Assembly (NCBI GenBank): GCA_022574315.1
Contig: JACZSH010000004.1
Span: forward strand, 1-30,395
Source: Chloroflexota bacterium
Lineage (GTDB): Bacteria; Chloroflexota; Dehalococcoidia; Dehalococcoidales; RBG-16-60-22
Direction of reading: 5' to 3'
Length of the DNA: 30,395 nt
Below the pieces are notes generated by a model, which was not told the DNA's origin, made no database searches, and saw only the letters and a program-made list of their open reading frames with translations. Shown here piece by piece: positions 23,681-30,395 of this stretch (the first letter of the stretch is position 1; each line of letters begins with the position of its first letter). The position numbers and the translations under genes were made by a program.

Positions 23681-25540
23681 TCAGCAGATATCCTTGATGG
23701 CGAAGTCCAGCCCGAGTTCGGCCAGTTTTTGCTTGGTCGGGTTGCCCGTTTTCAGATCCCAGCCACGGTAAGTATAATAATCGTCCTTCAGTCGCTCCAG
23801 GGTCTCCCTGGGAATAATGCTCCCCTTCATCGGCCCTTCCGGTACCGGCTCTTCCATAAACCTTATCGGCAGACGGTCGTCCTCGCGGGTAAAACCCTCT
23901 CTCGCCGAAAAACAACGTATCATGTTCCACTGCCGCTCGGCCAGCTTCCTCGCCTCTTCATAATTGAGCTCCCAGCCGGTCACCACGTTCAGCGCCTCGA
24001 TGGTATTATCGCTTATTTTCAGCGGCCCCCAGATAGGTTCAGCCAGGTGGCACACCAGCATCGAGTCGCAGAGTATCAGCCAGTGATTGACCTCCGCCGC
24101 CAGTGCCCCCTTGCCTTCCAGTGTCTTGCGGTCGACCAGCCCGCTTTTTTCCGCCGTCGGTCGGATATCGTGATGGCTGCCCCCCCTGGGCCCGGTGGCG
24201 TAGCCCACCGCCGCCGCCGGGAAAGGACGGCAGGTATGGCCCGGCCATTCCATTCCCTTGTTCTGTATGGCGAAGCGCTCGCTGCCCTGGCCGGTTATCG
24301 CCGACGCCGCCCTCGTTCCCTTGGCCAGCAACACTCCCAGCCCTTCCTGCTCACCAATTTTTCTTATCATTTCCAGCATGCCGTCGGCGTTGCCGAACTT
24401 GAGGTCGATACCGCCCGTATCCTCCCGGGTAAAGATACCTTTCTCATAGCACTCCATCGCCCAGGCGATGCACAGCGCCGTGGAAATCAGGTCCAGCCCG
24501 TACTCGTCGCAGAGCTCGTCCGCCTTGCACATCACTTCGATGTTGTCCACTTCGCAGATGCTGCCGAACCCGTAAATCGTTTCGTAGTCGGCGCCGTTAA
24601 TCACCGATTTATACGGCCCCTTGGACACTACGCTGTATTTGGTGCAGTTAATGGAACAGGCAAAGCAAGCGCGATTCCCCTTGACCACCTTTTCCCTCAT
24701 CACTTCACCGGTGATGTCTTTCATTCCTTTGAATACTTCCGTCTGCCAGTTCCGTGTCGGCAGGATACCGCCTTCGTTCATCGCCGCCACGTTACGCGGC
24801 GTACCGTATCCGGAAAGCCCCTGCACCGCCGGCGAAGTGGCAAACAGCTGGTTCAGCCGGAGCGCCGTGTTGTACAGTTTCAGGACGTTGGGCACGGTCA
24901 CCCCACCCGTCCCCCTCACCGCAATCGCCTTCAGGTTTTTGGAACCCATCACCGCCCCCATGCCTCCCCGTCCCGCCGCCCGGATATCGCACAGTATCAT
25001 GGCATAAGGCAGCCCCCTTTCACCGGCCTGCCCGATGGTGGCGATGTGTATCTCCTCGTCACCTATCTCTTCCCGCAGGATTTTCTGCGTTTTGAACGGG
25101 TCCTTTCCCCAGAGGTGCCCGGCATCCCGGATTTCCACCCGGTCATCGTCAATCCAGAGGTAGACGGGAGTGTCCGCCCGTCCTTCCACAATTAACCCAT
25201 CGTAGCCGGCATATTTGAGTTCCGGACCCAGGTAGCCACCGAAGATGCTGTGGAAGAACGACCCGGTGTAGGGCGACTTGGCGCAGACCGAGGAGCGCGA
25301 CGCCGCCGGCAGCATCGTCCCGTTAAGTGGCCCCGTCATCATGACCAGCTTGTTCTCCGGCCCCAGGGGGTCGATTTTGGGCGGTAGTTCCTCGTAGAGG
25401 ATTCTGGCCGATAGCCCCACCCCACCCACGAAATCTTCCGCCCAATCTTCTCTCAGCGGTTCCTTGCTGACCCCCCCGTTACCCAGGTTGACCCTCAGTA
25501 TTTGCCCAACGTAACCGCCGTGTTTAAAGCCGTTTGCCAT
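23681..25540 (-). CDS. Aldehyde ferredoxin oxidoreductase
   Basis: A 619-residue tungsten- or molybdenum-bis-pterin enzyme that oxidises aldehydes to acids with ferredoxin, or reduces acids. The N terminus GYVGQILRVNLG and domain 1 signatures (FVGGVGLSARILYEELPP, AAGRGGMGAVMGSKNLKAIAV) are diagnostic. The 4Fe-4S ligands are C292, C295 and C299 in CFACSINC, plus a later cysteine in LILCDSMLVC (C491 or C497). I place the start at the ATG 25540, not further upstream, because AGGAGG lies 9 bases before it and homology starts there; the ribosome site is within the last codons of the MoaD-like gene. It ends with a Cys codon then UGA, but this is a normal end. Last in the GntR-ferredoxin-MoaD operon. 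Confidence 0.93.
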   Translation of the reverse strand: MANGFKHGGYVGQILRVNLGNGGVSKEPLREDWAEDFVGGVGLSARILYEELPPKIDPLGPENKLVMMTGPLNGTMLPAASRSSVCAKSPYTGSFFHSIFGGYLGPELKYAGYDGLIVEGRADTPVYLWIDDDRVEIRDAGHLWGKDPFKTQKILREEIGDEEIHIATIGQAGERGLPYAMILCDIRAAGRGGMGAVMGSKNLKAIAVRGTGGVTVPNVLKLYNTALRLNQLFATSPAVQGLSGYGTPRNVAAMNEGGILPTRNWQTEVFKGMKDITGEVMREKVVKGNRACFACSINCTKYSVVSKGPYKSVINGADYETIYGFGSICEVDNIEVMCKADELCDEYGLDLISTALCIAWAMECYEKGIFTREDTGGIDLKFGNADGMLEMIRKIGEQEGLGVLLAKGTRAASAITGQGSERFAIQNKGMEWPGHTCRPFPAAAVGYATGPRGGSHHDIRPTAEKSGLVDRKTLEGKGALAAEVNHWLILCDSMLVCHLAEPIWGPLKISDNTIEALNVVTGWELNYEEARKLAERQWNMIRCFSAREGFTREDDRLPIRFMEEPVPEGPMKGSIIPRETLERLKDDYYTYRGWDLKTGNPTKQKLAELGLDFAIKDIC

Positions 25541-25542
25541 GA

Positions 25543-25830
25543 TTAGCCGCCTCCTATTGGAAAAAGAATTGCTACTTCGTCGCCGTCCCGGATGGCTCGC
25601 TCCATGTCGGTCGTCGACCGTATAATTGTCTCGTTCAGCACAATCAGGAAGGGCGCTAATTCGCCGGTAGCCGGGTCCCACAACTTTTCCCGGAACGGCT
25701 GCCCGTACCGGCGCGCCAGCGTATCGAACAGCCTGCCTACCGTTTCCGGCTTGGCTACCTCAATCTCGATTATGTCCGCGCCCAGGACGTCCCGGATTAC
25801 GGAAAACGTTTTTACTTTTACCTTGGCCAT
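25543..25830 (-). CDS. MoaD/ThiS-like sulfur carrier protein
   Basis: A 95-residue beta-grasp protein ending in IGGG; the C-terminal Gly-Gly is what is adenylated and thiocarboxylated in MoaD to give sulfur to the pterin dithiolene. The sequence VKVKTFSVIRDVLGADIIEIEV and DGDEVAILFPIGGG fits the family. The ATG at 25830 is chosen because homology begins there and AAAAGG lies 5 bases upstream. Position directly before AOR, with the AOR ribosome site overlapping the glycine codons, implies coupled production and a role in cofactor assembly for AOR. Confidence 0.88.
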   Translation of the reverse strand: MAKVKVKTFSVIRDVLGADIIEIEVAKPETVGRLFDTLARRYGQPFREKLWDPATGELAPFLIVLNETIIRSTTDMERAIRDGDEVAILFPIGGG

Positions 25831-25841
25831 ACCTGCCTTTT

Positions 25842-26156
25842 CTACCGGCTCACCGACTCCAGCCACTCCCTGGCCACTCGCTTGGCGTCGGCTACCCGTA
25901 TTCGCTCCGGCTTTGTCTCCATTTCCTGCCACTCGATTGCCTTCGGCAGGCAGAACTGCACACAGACCGGGATACCAAAACAGTAATCGCAGTTATCCAG
26001 GAGCACCGGCACCGGCGTCTCCGGCATATCCACCAGGCACACCTTTATCCTCGAATCCCTCGGGTTAAAGGCGCCGGTCTTAACCGCCGAGCAGGCCAGC
26101 TCGCACAGCTTGCAACCGGTGCATTTTTCCATTGTTATCCTGATGTGCTTCTCCAA
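25842..26156 (-). CDS. 4Fe-4S ferredoxin-type protein of the AOR operon
   Basis: A 104-residue protein with two cluster motifs: C12-x2-C15-x2-C18-x3-C22 (CTGCKLCELAC) and C56-x2-C59-x5-C65-x3-C69 (CDYCFGIPVCVQFC). It is the likely electron partner of the AOR encoded two genes downstream, resembling AOR-associated iron-sulfur subunits. The start is TTG at 26156, preceded by a strong AAGGAGGT at 6-base spacing. It lies 30 bases after the GntR gene and 11 before the MoaD-like gene. Confidence 0.88.
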   Translation of the reverse strand: MEKHIRITMEKCTGCKLCELACSAVKTGAFNPRDSRIKVCLVDMPETPVPVLLDNCDYCFGIPVCVQFCLPKAIEWQEMETKPERIRVADAKRVAREWLESVSR

Positions 26157-26186
26157 GAACGGACCTCCTTACACGTTTTCTTTTGC

Positions 26187-26855
26187 CTACCCCATGATGG
26201 CCTGCAGGGCGTCCTCTTTGGCCTGCCGGATGTGCTCGCGCATTGTCCTCTCGCACAGGTCGGGGTCTTTTAGATGCAGGGCAAGCACTATCTTCCGGTG
26301 ACCGTTGAGCGTCCGCCGGGCGCCCTCCCGGGATTGCAGGGTCTCTCTTCGGTAGCGCAGTACCTGCTTTCTCATATCCACAATCAACCGGTAGAGACGC
26401 TCCCGGTCTGATACCAGCTCGTGCAGGGTATCGTGAAAACGGGTATTCAGGTCGAACACCTCATCCATCCGGTTCGCTTCCAGCGCCGCTTCCGCCCGGT
26501 CGATAAGTTCTTCAAACCGTGCCAGGTGTTCTTCGCCGATTCTAGCCGAGATAACTCTCAGCGCATAGCCTTCCAGGACGGCTCTGATTTCAAACCTGTC
26601 CTCCACTTCTTCTCTGGAATCCCCCGACACGATGAATCCTCGCTTGGCGCCGGGCTGAATCAGTCCTTCCGCTTCCAGTTTGTGCAGGGCTTCCCTCACC
26701 GGCGTGCGGCTGACCCCGAGTATTTCCGCCAGGTGCTCCTCTCCCAGCCTCTCCTCCGGACTGAGCCGACCGGTCAAAATCTCCGTTTTAAGGTGCTCGT
26801 AGACCCGTCTCCGCACCGGTTTTCCTGCCTGTTTTGGCGTGTCGGTAACCTTCAT
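26187..26855 (-). CDS. GntR family (FadR/FCD-type) transcriptional regulator
   Basis: A 222-residue regulator with an N-terminal winged helix (about 15-75; LAEILGVSRTPVREALHKLEAEGLI) and a C-terminal helical FCD ligand-binding domain (FEIRAVLEGYALRVI, FHDTLHELV, GHRKIVLALHLKD with HGHxx-type metal-site histidines partly visible as H and H). The start at 26855 is set by the promoter, which excludes the upstream extension. There is no clear ribosome site. It heads the ferredoxin-MoaD-AOR operon and probably regulates it and itself through the paired operator-like sites. Confidence 0.9.
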   Translation of the reverse strand: MKVTDTPKQAGKPVRRRVYEHLKTEILTGRLSPEERLGEEHLAEILGVSRTPVREALHKLEAEGLIQPGAKRGFIVSGDSREEVEDRFEIRAVLEGYALRVISARIGEEHLARFEELIDRAEAALEANRMDEVFDLNTRFHDTLHELVSDRERLYRLIVDMRKQVLRYRRETLQSREGARRTLNGHRKIVLALHLKDPDLCERTMREHIRQAKEDALQAIMG

Positions 26856-26856
26856 T

Positions 26857-26868
26857 ATTGTATCCAAT
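26857..26868. promoter_or_regulatory. Operator-like half-palindrome, copy 1
   Basis: ATTGTATCCAAT, near-palindromic except for the two central bases and close to TTGTATACAA-type operators of FadR/FCD GntR proteins. It lies just before the GntR start codon, inside the leader. Confidence 0.45.
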
Positions 26869-26895
26869 TTCTCAGACGAAATGTTTCTCTTTGAC

Positions 26896-26924
26896 AGTCT
26901 ACAGTCAGGCACGAGAGATGTCAA
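26896..26924 (-). promoter_or_regulatory. Promoter of the GntR-AOR operon
   Basis: On the coding strand TTGACA (26924-26919), 17 bp, then TAGACT (26901-26896). Transcription would start near 26889, giving a leader of about 33 bases. Confidence 0.7.
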
Positions 26925-26960
26925 TCCTTTTGCAGGTAATTTTTCTCTTCACTGGGTGTT

Positions 26961-26972
26961 TTTGTATCCAAT
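26961..26972. promoter_or_regulatory. Operator-like half-palindrome, copy 2
   Basis: TTTGTATCCAAT, identical to copy 1 in eleven of twelve bases, 104 bp away and on the other side of the GntR promoter. Confidence 0.45.
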
Positions 26973-27064
26973 AATGGCCGCCCCGGGAATGAGGTTGGCC
27001 ACCCTTCCGACCCGCTTACCGTCCCCTAAAGCCCTTTTCCCGCCAGAGTCAGGGCAAAAAAAAC

Positions 27065-27093
27065 TTGACAGAACCGGTAACTGGTGTTATTAT
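27065..27093 (+). promoter_or_regulatory. Promoter of the 27126 gene
   Basis: TTGACA (27065-27070), 17-bp spacer, TATTAT (27088-27093). A near-consensus promoter with a short leader to the ATG at 27126. Confidence 0.75.
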
Positions 27094-27125
27094 CCACCAC
27101 AAAATCAATTATAAGGTAGTGACCC

Positions 27126-27395
27126 ATGCCCGCCGAATACGAAATAGGACAGAAGGTTGCCATAAAGCCGACCGGTGGCGAGAGCTTATCCGCCCGGGAC
27201 AGTGATGTGCGCCGCTACGCCGGTCAGATCGGCGAGATTACCGATTACCACTGGGTAGAGCCACCCGCCGGCGGCGTCTTTTACCTCTACACGGTGCGTA
27301 TCGACCCCGGCGACAAAGAGATAGTGCTCTACGCGGACGAGCTTGAAGGCCTGCGCGACGCGCAGAGCCGCCCCCGCCGCTTAAAGGCTAAGTAG
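27126..27395 (+). CDS. Small hypothetical protein, possible SH3/KOW-like fold
   Basis: An 89-residue protein I do not recognise. The N-terminal part (IGQKVAIKPTGGESLSARDSDVRRYAGQIGEITDYHWV) alternates beta-strand-like stretches with glycines in a way seen in KOW and SH3-barrel domains, followed by FYLYTVRIDPGDKEIVLYADELE. The tail is basic (SRPRRLKAK). It has no signal peptide or membrane segment. AAGGT lies about 8 bases before the ATG, and a near-consensus promoter precedes it, so it is probably a well-expressed gene of its own. Confidence 0.7.
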   Translation: MPAEYEIGQKVAIKPTGGESLSARDSDVRRYAGQIGEITDYHWVEPPAGGVFYLYTVRIDPGDKEIVLYADELEGLRDAQSRPRRLKAK

Positions 27396-27408
27396 ACCAG
27401 ATTGCCTT

Positions 27409-27500
27409 GGTGGTCAAAGAGTAGCGCTTTTCAAGGACCTCCCTTACAATTCCACCCGGCATCGTCTATTATCCGGGTGAATATTTCACCATTGACCACC
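27409..27500. terminator. Nested inverted repeats between convergent genes
   Basis: CACCCGG (27453-27459) pairs with CCGGGTG (27473-27479) around a 13-base loop, followed by AATATTT. Outside it GGTGGTCAA (27409-27417) pairs with TTGACCACC (27492-27500). Likely a shared terminator. Confidence 0.5.
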
Positions 27501-27502
27501 GC

Positions 27503-27961
27503 TTACATCGCGGCGATGGTAATCCAGAGCCAGGCAAGGGCAAAGCCGGAAAAGGCACCGACGATGACCTGGAATGGAGTATGCCCGAGCAGTTCTCGCA
27601 TATCGGCTTCCAAATTGGTTATCGAATGCCTGAGCCTGAGCTCACGGACGATACGGTTTAGCACCACCGATTGCTGGCTCACCGACTGCCGGACACCGGC
27701 CGCGTCATACATCACTATCAGCGCCAGAATAACCGTGATGCCAAAGACGGTTGACCCGAAGCCCTGTGTCATGCCCACCGTTGTCGCCAACGAGGTGACC
27801 AATGCCGAATGGGCACTGGGCATGCCGCCGCTGCTGACCAGGTAACGAAAATCCAGTCCCTTGCCCTGCAATAGCGCTATTGATGTCTTTGTCAGTTGGG
27901 CAATTGCCCAGGCGCTGATAGGAATCACCAGAGCTTCATTGGTAATGACCTCGTAAAACAT
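27503..27961 (-). CDS. Divergent PAP2 family membrane protein (DUF212)
   Basis: A 152-residue integral membrane protein of the DUF212/YuiD family, related to PAP2 acid phosphatases. It has the signature SSGGMPSAHSALVTSLATTVG and VMYDAAGVRQSVSQQSVVLNRI, with HTPFQVIVGAFSG near the C terminus; membrane segments are at the N terminus, around 75-90 (VFGITVILALIVMY) and at the C terminus (FALAWLWITIAAM). The catalytic role of the family is unproven; the SGGMPSAHS motif is kept as in PAP2 enzymes. The ribosome site is weak. Confidence 0.9.
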   Translation of the reverse strand: MFYEVITNEALVIPISAWAIAQLTKTSIALLQGKGLDFRYLVSSGGMPSAHSALVTSLATTVGMTQGFGSTVFGITVILALIVMYDAAGVRQSVSQQSVVLNRIVRELRLRHSITNLEADMRELLGHTPFQVIVGAFSGFALAWLWITIAAM

Positions 27962-28076
27962 CCTGTACCTACCCCTCTCTCATCTTATAGTTGCCTCACC
28001 CTGCCGTGTTAACCCCGGGTCTTAGATGTTTAGATACTTCTTCTGCCCCAATGTTAAAGTCCCCGGCTGGTGACTG

Positions 28077-28301
28077 TCAAGGCTGATTGCTTACACCGAA
28101 GATAAGATAACCAATTGTCCCGTTGTTCGACCTTAAAAAAACCGCCCCGGATATAAAAACACCGAAGGTCAGCCAAAAAGCCAACAGGAAACGGGCGCCG
28201 GCTAAGCTTCCCGCGCCAATTGCCCGAACGCCCGGCACTCCGGTAGCTGCCTGGCAACAATCCCGCCCGGAGGCACCTTTGACAATGCCCCCAGGGGGCA
28301 T
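28077..28301 (-). other. Possible small membrane protein ORF
   Basis: Within the 537-base stretch 27962-28498, the minus strand can encode about 74 residues starting at the ATG 28301 and ending in a clear hydrophobic segment (FLLAFWLTFGVFISGAVFL) plus IGYLIFGVS. There is no strong ribosome site, and the ATG falls in the palindrome. It could be a small real gene, a remnant or chance. Nothing else coding is seen in this stretch. Confidence 0.25.
28285..28301. repeat. 17-bp palindrome upstream of the copper ATPase
   Basis: ATGCCCCCAGGGGGCAT is a perfect palindrome about a central A. It follows TTGACA (28279-28284) directly. CsoR/RcnR-type metal regulators use operators with G/C tracts flanked by A/T, so a metal-responsive operator is possible. 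Confidence 0.45.
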
Positions 28302-28370
28302 AGAGTATCTTCTATCGTCGGCTAACCTCCAAATATCTCGTGATATCTTACCGTTTCTTTTAATTTCTGG

Positions 28371-28412
28371 CAAGTCCAGGACTTGACAATGGGTTGTACT
28401 GCATACTAGTAT
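28371..28412 (+). promoter_or_regulatory. Promoter and operator-like palindrome of the copper ATPase
   Basis: TTGACA (28383-28388), 18 bp, TAGTAT (28407-28412). The -35 is overlapped by CAAGTCCAGGACTTG (28371-28385), a perfect palindrome about a central A; the -10 lies in ATACTAGTAT, another palindrome. Transcription would start near 28419, leaving an 80-base leader. This layout suggests repression at this site. Confidence 0.6.
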
Positions 28413-28498
28413 AGGGTATAGTGACAACGGCAACGCTGCGCAAGGTGATAAAGAGGTAGCCGGAGACATGGAGGGGCCGACAAGGAGGACATCAAGAG

Positions 28499-30395
28499 AT
28501 GCCAGGCAAAACTAAACCGACCAACAATATAATTATCCCCGTCACCGGGATGACCTGCGCTTCATGCGCCGTCTCGATAGAAAAAGGGCTTTCCGGCGTA
28601 TCCGGCGTATCCGGGGTAAACGTTAACTTCGCCAGCGAGAAAGCGGCCGTGGCCTATGACGCTGACCAGGTGGATGAACGAATACTGATCGCTGCCGTCA
28701 AAGAAGCCGGCTACGGCGTAGCTCTGGAGAAAAAAATCCTGAATATCGGGGGCATGACCTGCGCCTCCTGTGTCTCCAGCATTGAGAAAGCTCTCTCGGC
28801 AGTACCGGGAGTGGTCTCGGTAGCCGTCAACCTGGCCAGTGAAAAAGCAACCGTGGAATACCTGGCCAACCAGGTGTCTCTGCCTGACCTCCGGAAGGCG
28901 GTTCGGGAAGCGGGCTATAATGTCCGGGATGAAGCCGGCACCGCCGGCGCCACCGAAGTTGATGTCGTGGCGGAGGCTACCCGCCGGGAGTTGCGTACTT
29001 TAAAAACAAAACTCATCGTCGCCGGCACCGTCGGCCTGTTTCTCCTCCTGGTCACCATCTCCGAACTGATCGGGGGATGGCTGCCGCGGCTGCTGTCCAA
29101 CCACTACCTGTTCTGGGTACTGGCGACACCGGTACAGTTCTGGGCTGGCTGGCAGTTCTACCAGGGCTTCTGGGCCGGGTTGAAACACAAACGCGCCAAT
29201 ATGAACACATTGATTGCGGTCGGAACCTCAGCCGCTTACTTTTACAGTGTCGCCGCCGTTCTCTTCCCCGGATTTTTTACCTCCGGCGGGCGTGAAGCCG
29301 CCGTCTATTTCGATACGGCGGTTATCATTATCGCCCTTATCCTGCTGGGCAGGTTCCTGGAAATACGGGCTAAAGGCCAGACTTCGGAAGCAATCAAGAA
29401 ACTTATCGGCATGCAGGCCAAGACGGCCCGGGTGATACGCGGCGGCCAGGACATCGATATCCCCATAGAAGAGGTGGTGGCTGGAGATATCGTCATCGTA
29501 CGACCCGGAGAAAAAATACCCGTCGACGGCATCATTAAGGAAGGCTACTCCAGTATCGACGAATCCATGGTAACCGGTGAGAGCATGCCCGTGGAAAAGA
29601 AAGTCGGCGACGAGATAATCGGTGCCACTATAAACAAGACCGGCAGCTTCAAGTTCGAAGCGACCAAAGTGGGCAAGGACACTGTCCTGGCTCAAATTAT
29701 CCGGCTGGTGGAAGAAGCCCAGGGGAGTAAGGCGCCCATTCAGAGATTAGCCGATTTAATCTCCGCCTACTTTGTGCCGGTGGTGATTGTCATCGGCCTG
29801 CTCACTTTCGGGCTGTGGTACTTCCTGGGCCCGGAGCCGGCCCTGACCTTCGCCCTGCTTAATTTCGTGGCGGTGCTCATCATCGCCTGCCCCTGTGCCC
29901 TCGGGTTGGCCACGCCCACGGCAATAATGGTCGGTACCGGTAAGGGAGCCGAAAACGGCGTCCTCATCCGCAGCGGTGAAGCCCTGGAGACGGCCCACAA
30001 GATAAAAGTCATCATCCTGGATAAAACCGGCACCCTCACCGAAGGCAAGCCGGTGGTCACCGACATCGTGGCGGCGGCCGGTTTTGAAGAAGCAGAACTG
30101 CTCAATGTCGCCGCCTCTGCGGAGCACGGCTCTGAGCACCCCCTGGGAGAAGCTATCGTTAACGCCGCCCGGGAAAAGGGCTTGAAGCTTTATGACACCA
30201 CCGAGTTCAACGCCATCCCCGGCCACGGCATCCAGGTCAAACTTGATAATCAACGGGTACTCCTCGGCAACCTGAAACTGATGGCGGACCACGGCCTTTC
30301 CCTCAACGGTCTCGACCAGGAGGCTCTGCGCCTGTCGGGCCAGGGCACGACGCCCATGTTCGTTGGTATTGACGGGCTGGTGGGGTGCGTCATCG
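28499..30395 (+). CDS. copA: Copper-type P1B ATPase, right end cut by the window
   Basis: First 632 codons of a heavy-metal-translocating P-type ATPase; the gene continues past the window. Two N-terminal metal-binding HMA domains each have GMTCASC (C20/C23 and C88/C91). Membrane helices begin near 165 (LIVAGTVGLFLLLVTI), TGES at 359-362 is the actuator motif, CPC at 464-466 in the ion-channel helix identifies Cu(I)-like specificity, D508 in DKTGT is phosphorylated, and SEHP (545-548) is the P1B signature. It probably exports Cu(I) from the cytoplasm. AAGGAGG lies 10 bases before the ATG. A promoter with palindromes lies upstream; no metal sensor gene is adjacent in the window. Confidence 0.95.
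   Translation, partial: MPGKTKPTNNIIIPVTGMTCASCAVSIEKGLSGVSGVSGVNVNFASEKAAVAYDADQVDERILIAAVKEAGYGVALEKKILNIGGMTCASCVSSIEKALSAVPGVVSVAVNLASEKATVEYLANQVSLPDLRKAVREAGYNVRDEAGTAGATEVDVVAEATRRELRTLKTKLIVAGTVGLFLLLVTISELIGGWLPRLLSNHYLFWVLATPVQFWAGWQFYQGFWAGLKHKRANMNTLIAVGTSAAYFYSVAAVLFPGFFTSGGREAAVYFDTAVIIIALILLGRFLEIRAKGQTSEAIKKLIGMQAKTARVIRGGQDIDIPIEEVVAGDIVIVRPGEKIPVDGIIKEGYSSIDESMVTGESMPVEKKVGDEIIGATINKTGSFKFEATKVGKDTVLAQIIRLVEEAQGSKAPIQRLADLISAYFVPVVIVIGLLTFGLWYFLGPEPALTFALLNFVAVLIIACPCALGLATPTAIMVGTGKGAENGVLIRSGEALETAHKIKVIILDKTGTLTEGKPVVTDIVAAAGFEEAELLNVAASAEHGSEHPLGEAIVNAAREKGLKLYDTTEFNAIPGHGIQVKLDNQRVLLGNLKLMADHGLSLNGLDQEALRLSGQGTTPMFVGIDGLVGCVI

Noticed and set aside
23620..23683. Second selenocysteine site at the AOR end (Cys codon then UGA with a hairpin downstream)
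   Set aside because: The AOR protein is already full length; the codons after UGA encode no family sequence, and the hairpin is the shared terminator.
25541..25681. Upstream extension of AOR by 47 residues
   Set aside because: It overlaps the MoaD-like gene, has no family similarity, and a strong ribosome site precedes the ATG at 25540.
26856..26924. GntR start at 26924
   Set aside because: The promoter for this gene lies across 26896-26924, so the extension would not be transcribed.
28123..28386. Plus-strand ORF of 87 codons in the gap before the copper ATPase
   Set aside because: Composition is proline- and lysine-rich without pattern, there is no ribosome site, and it runs through the palindrome.
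28539..28625. Nine-base repeat in the first HMA domain as an insertion
   Set aside because: The repeated GGCGTATCC gives SGVSGV, but the two HMA domains have equal spacing, so no residues were inserted.
1..30395. tRNA or rRNA genes, CRISPR arrays, insertion sequences, prophage genes
   Set aside because: I saw no cloverleaf, spaced repeat array, transposase or integrase reading frame, or terminal inverted repeats that would support them.

Overview
This window looks like a chromosomal segment of a strictly anaerobic bacterium, most plausibly a Chloroflexota (Dehalococcoidia-like) lineage. That is inferred from gene content: a Cys+Glu-type PTPS next to folP/folK, cobalamin-binding proteins, a molybdo/tungsto-pterin aldehyde ferredoxin oxidoreductase, a DnaB/DnaD/DnaC-type loader operon and a probable selenoprotein. 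No marker RNA gene is present to prove it. Coding density is high, the DNA is GC-rich, and UGA serves as a normal stop in several genes (folP, the uroporphyrinogen-decarboxylase-like gene, AOR).

Layout. 218-1937 (+): folate genes folP, folK and a PTPS whose active site carries both Cys and Glu. 2056-4026 (+): E1 alpha and beta of a 2-oxoacid-type dehydrogenase. 7434-4098 (-): a three-gene operon with its own extended -10 promoter, made of a cobalamin-protein activation-domain protein interrupted by an in-frame UGA, a C_GCAxxG_C_C family protein, and a full-length transketolase-like enzyme. 11680-7514 (-): replication operon rplI, dnaB, dnaD and an unusual helicase loader with two tandem AAA+ domains. 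15374-11872 (-): M20 amidohydrolase, plsX, trxA, trxB. 15633-19858 (+): corrinoid protein 1, a D-cysteine-desulfhydrase-type PLP enzyme, a class III aminotransferase and a diaminopentanoate-dehydrogenase-like reductase. 21656-19866 (-): an acyl-adenylating ligase with a probably leaderless mRNA. 21798-23595 (+): corrinoid protein 2 and a UroD-type methyltransferase, ending in a strong terminator. 26855-23681 (-): GntR regulator, ferredoxin, MoaD-like protein and AOR. Then a small conserved-looking protein, a divergent PAP2 (DUF212) membrane protein, a 537-base regulatory region, and a copper-type P1B ATPase that runs off the right end.

The most interesting object is at 6748-7434. Two adjacent reading frames are in the same frame, separated only by UGA, and together make one complete B12-dependent methionine synthase activation-type protein. 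A perfect 8-bp hairpin with a GGU-containing apical region starts 14 nt after the UGA, as a bacterial SECIS should. This predicts a selenocysteine protein with a Cys-Sec pair just before the AdoMet-binding RxxPG motif. Because the window also encodes two free-standing corrinoid proteins and a UroD-type methyltransferase, the selenoprotein may reductively reactivate corrinoid cofactors. That functional link is inference. Other points of note are the PTPS-III folate bypass, the duplicated helicase loader, paired operator-like sites around the GntR promoter, and paired palindromes upstream of the copper ATPase.
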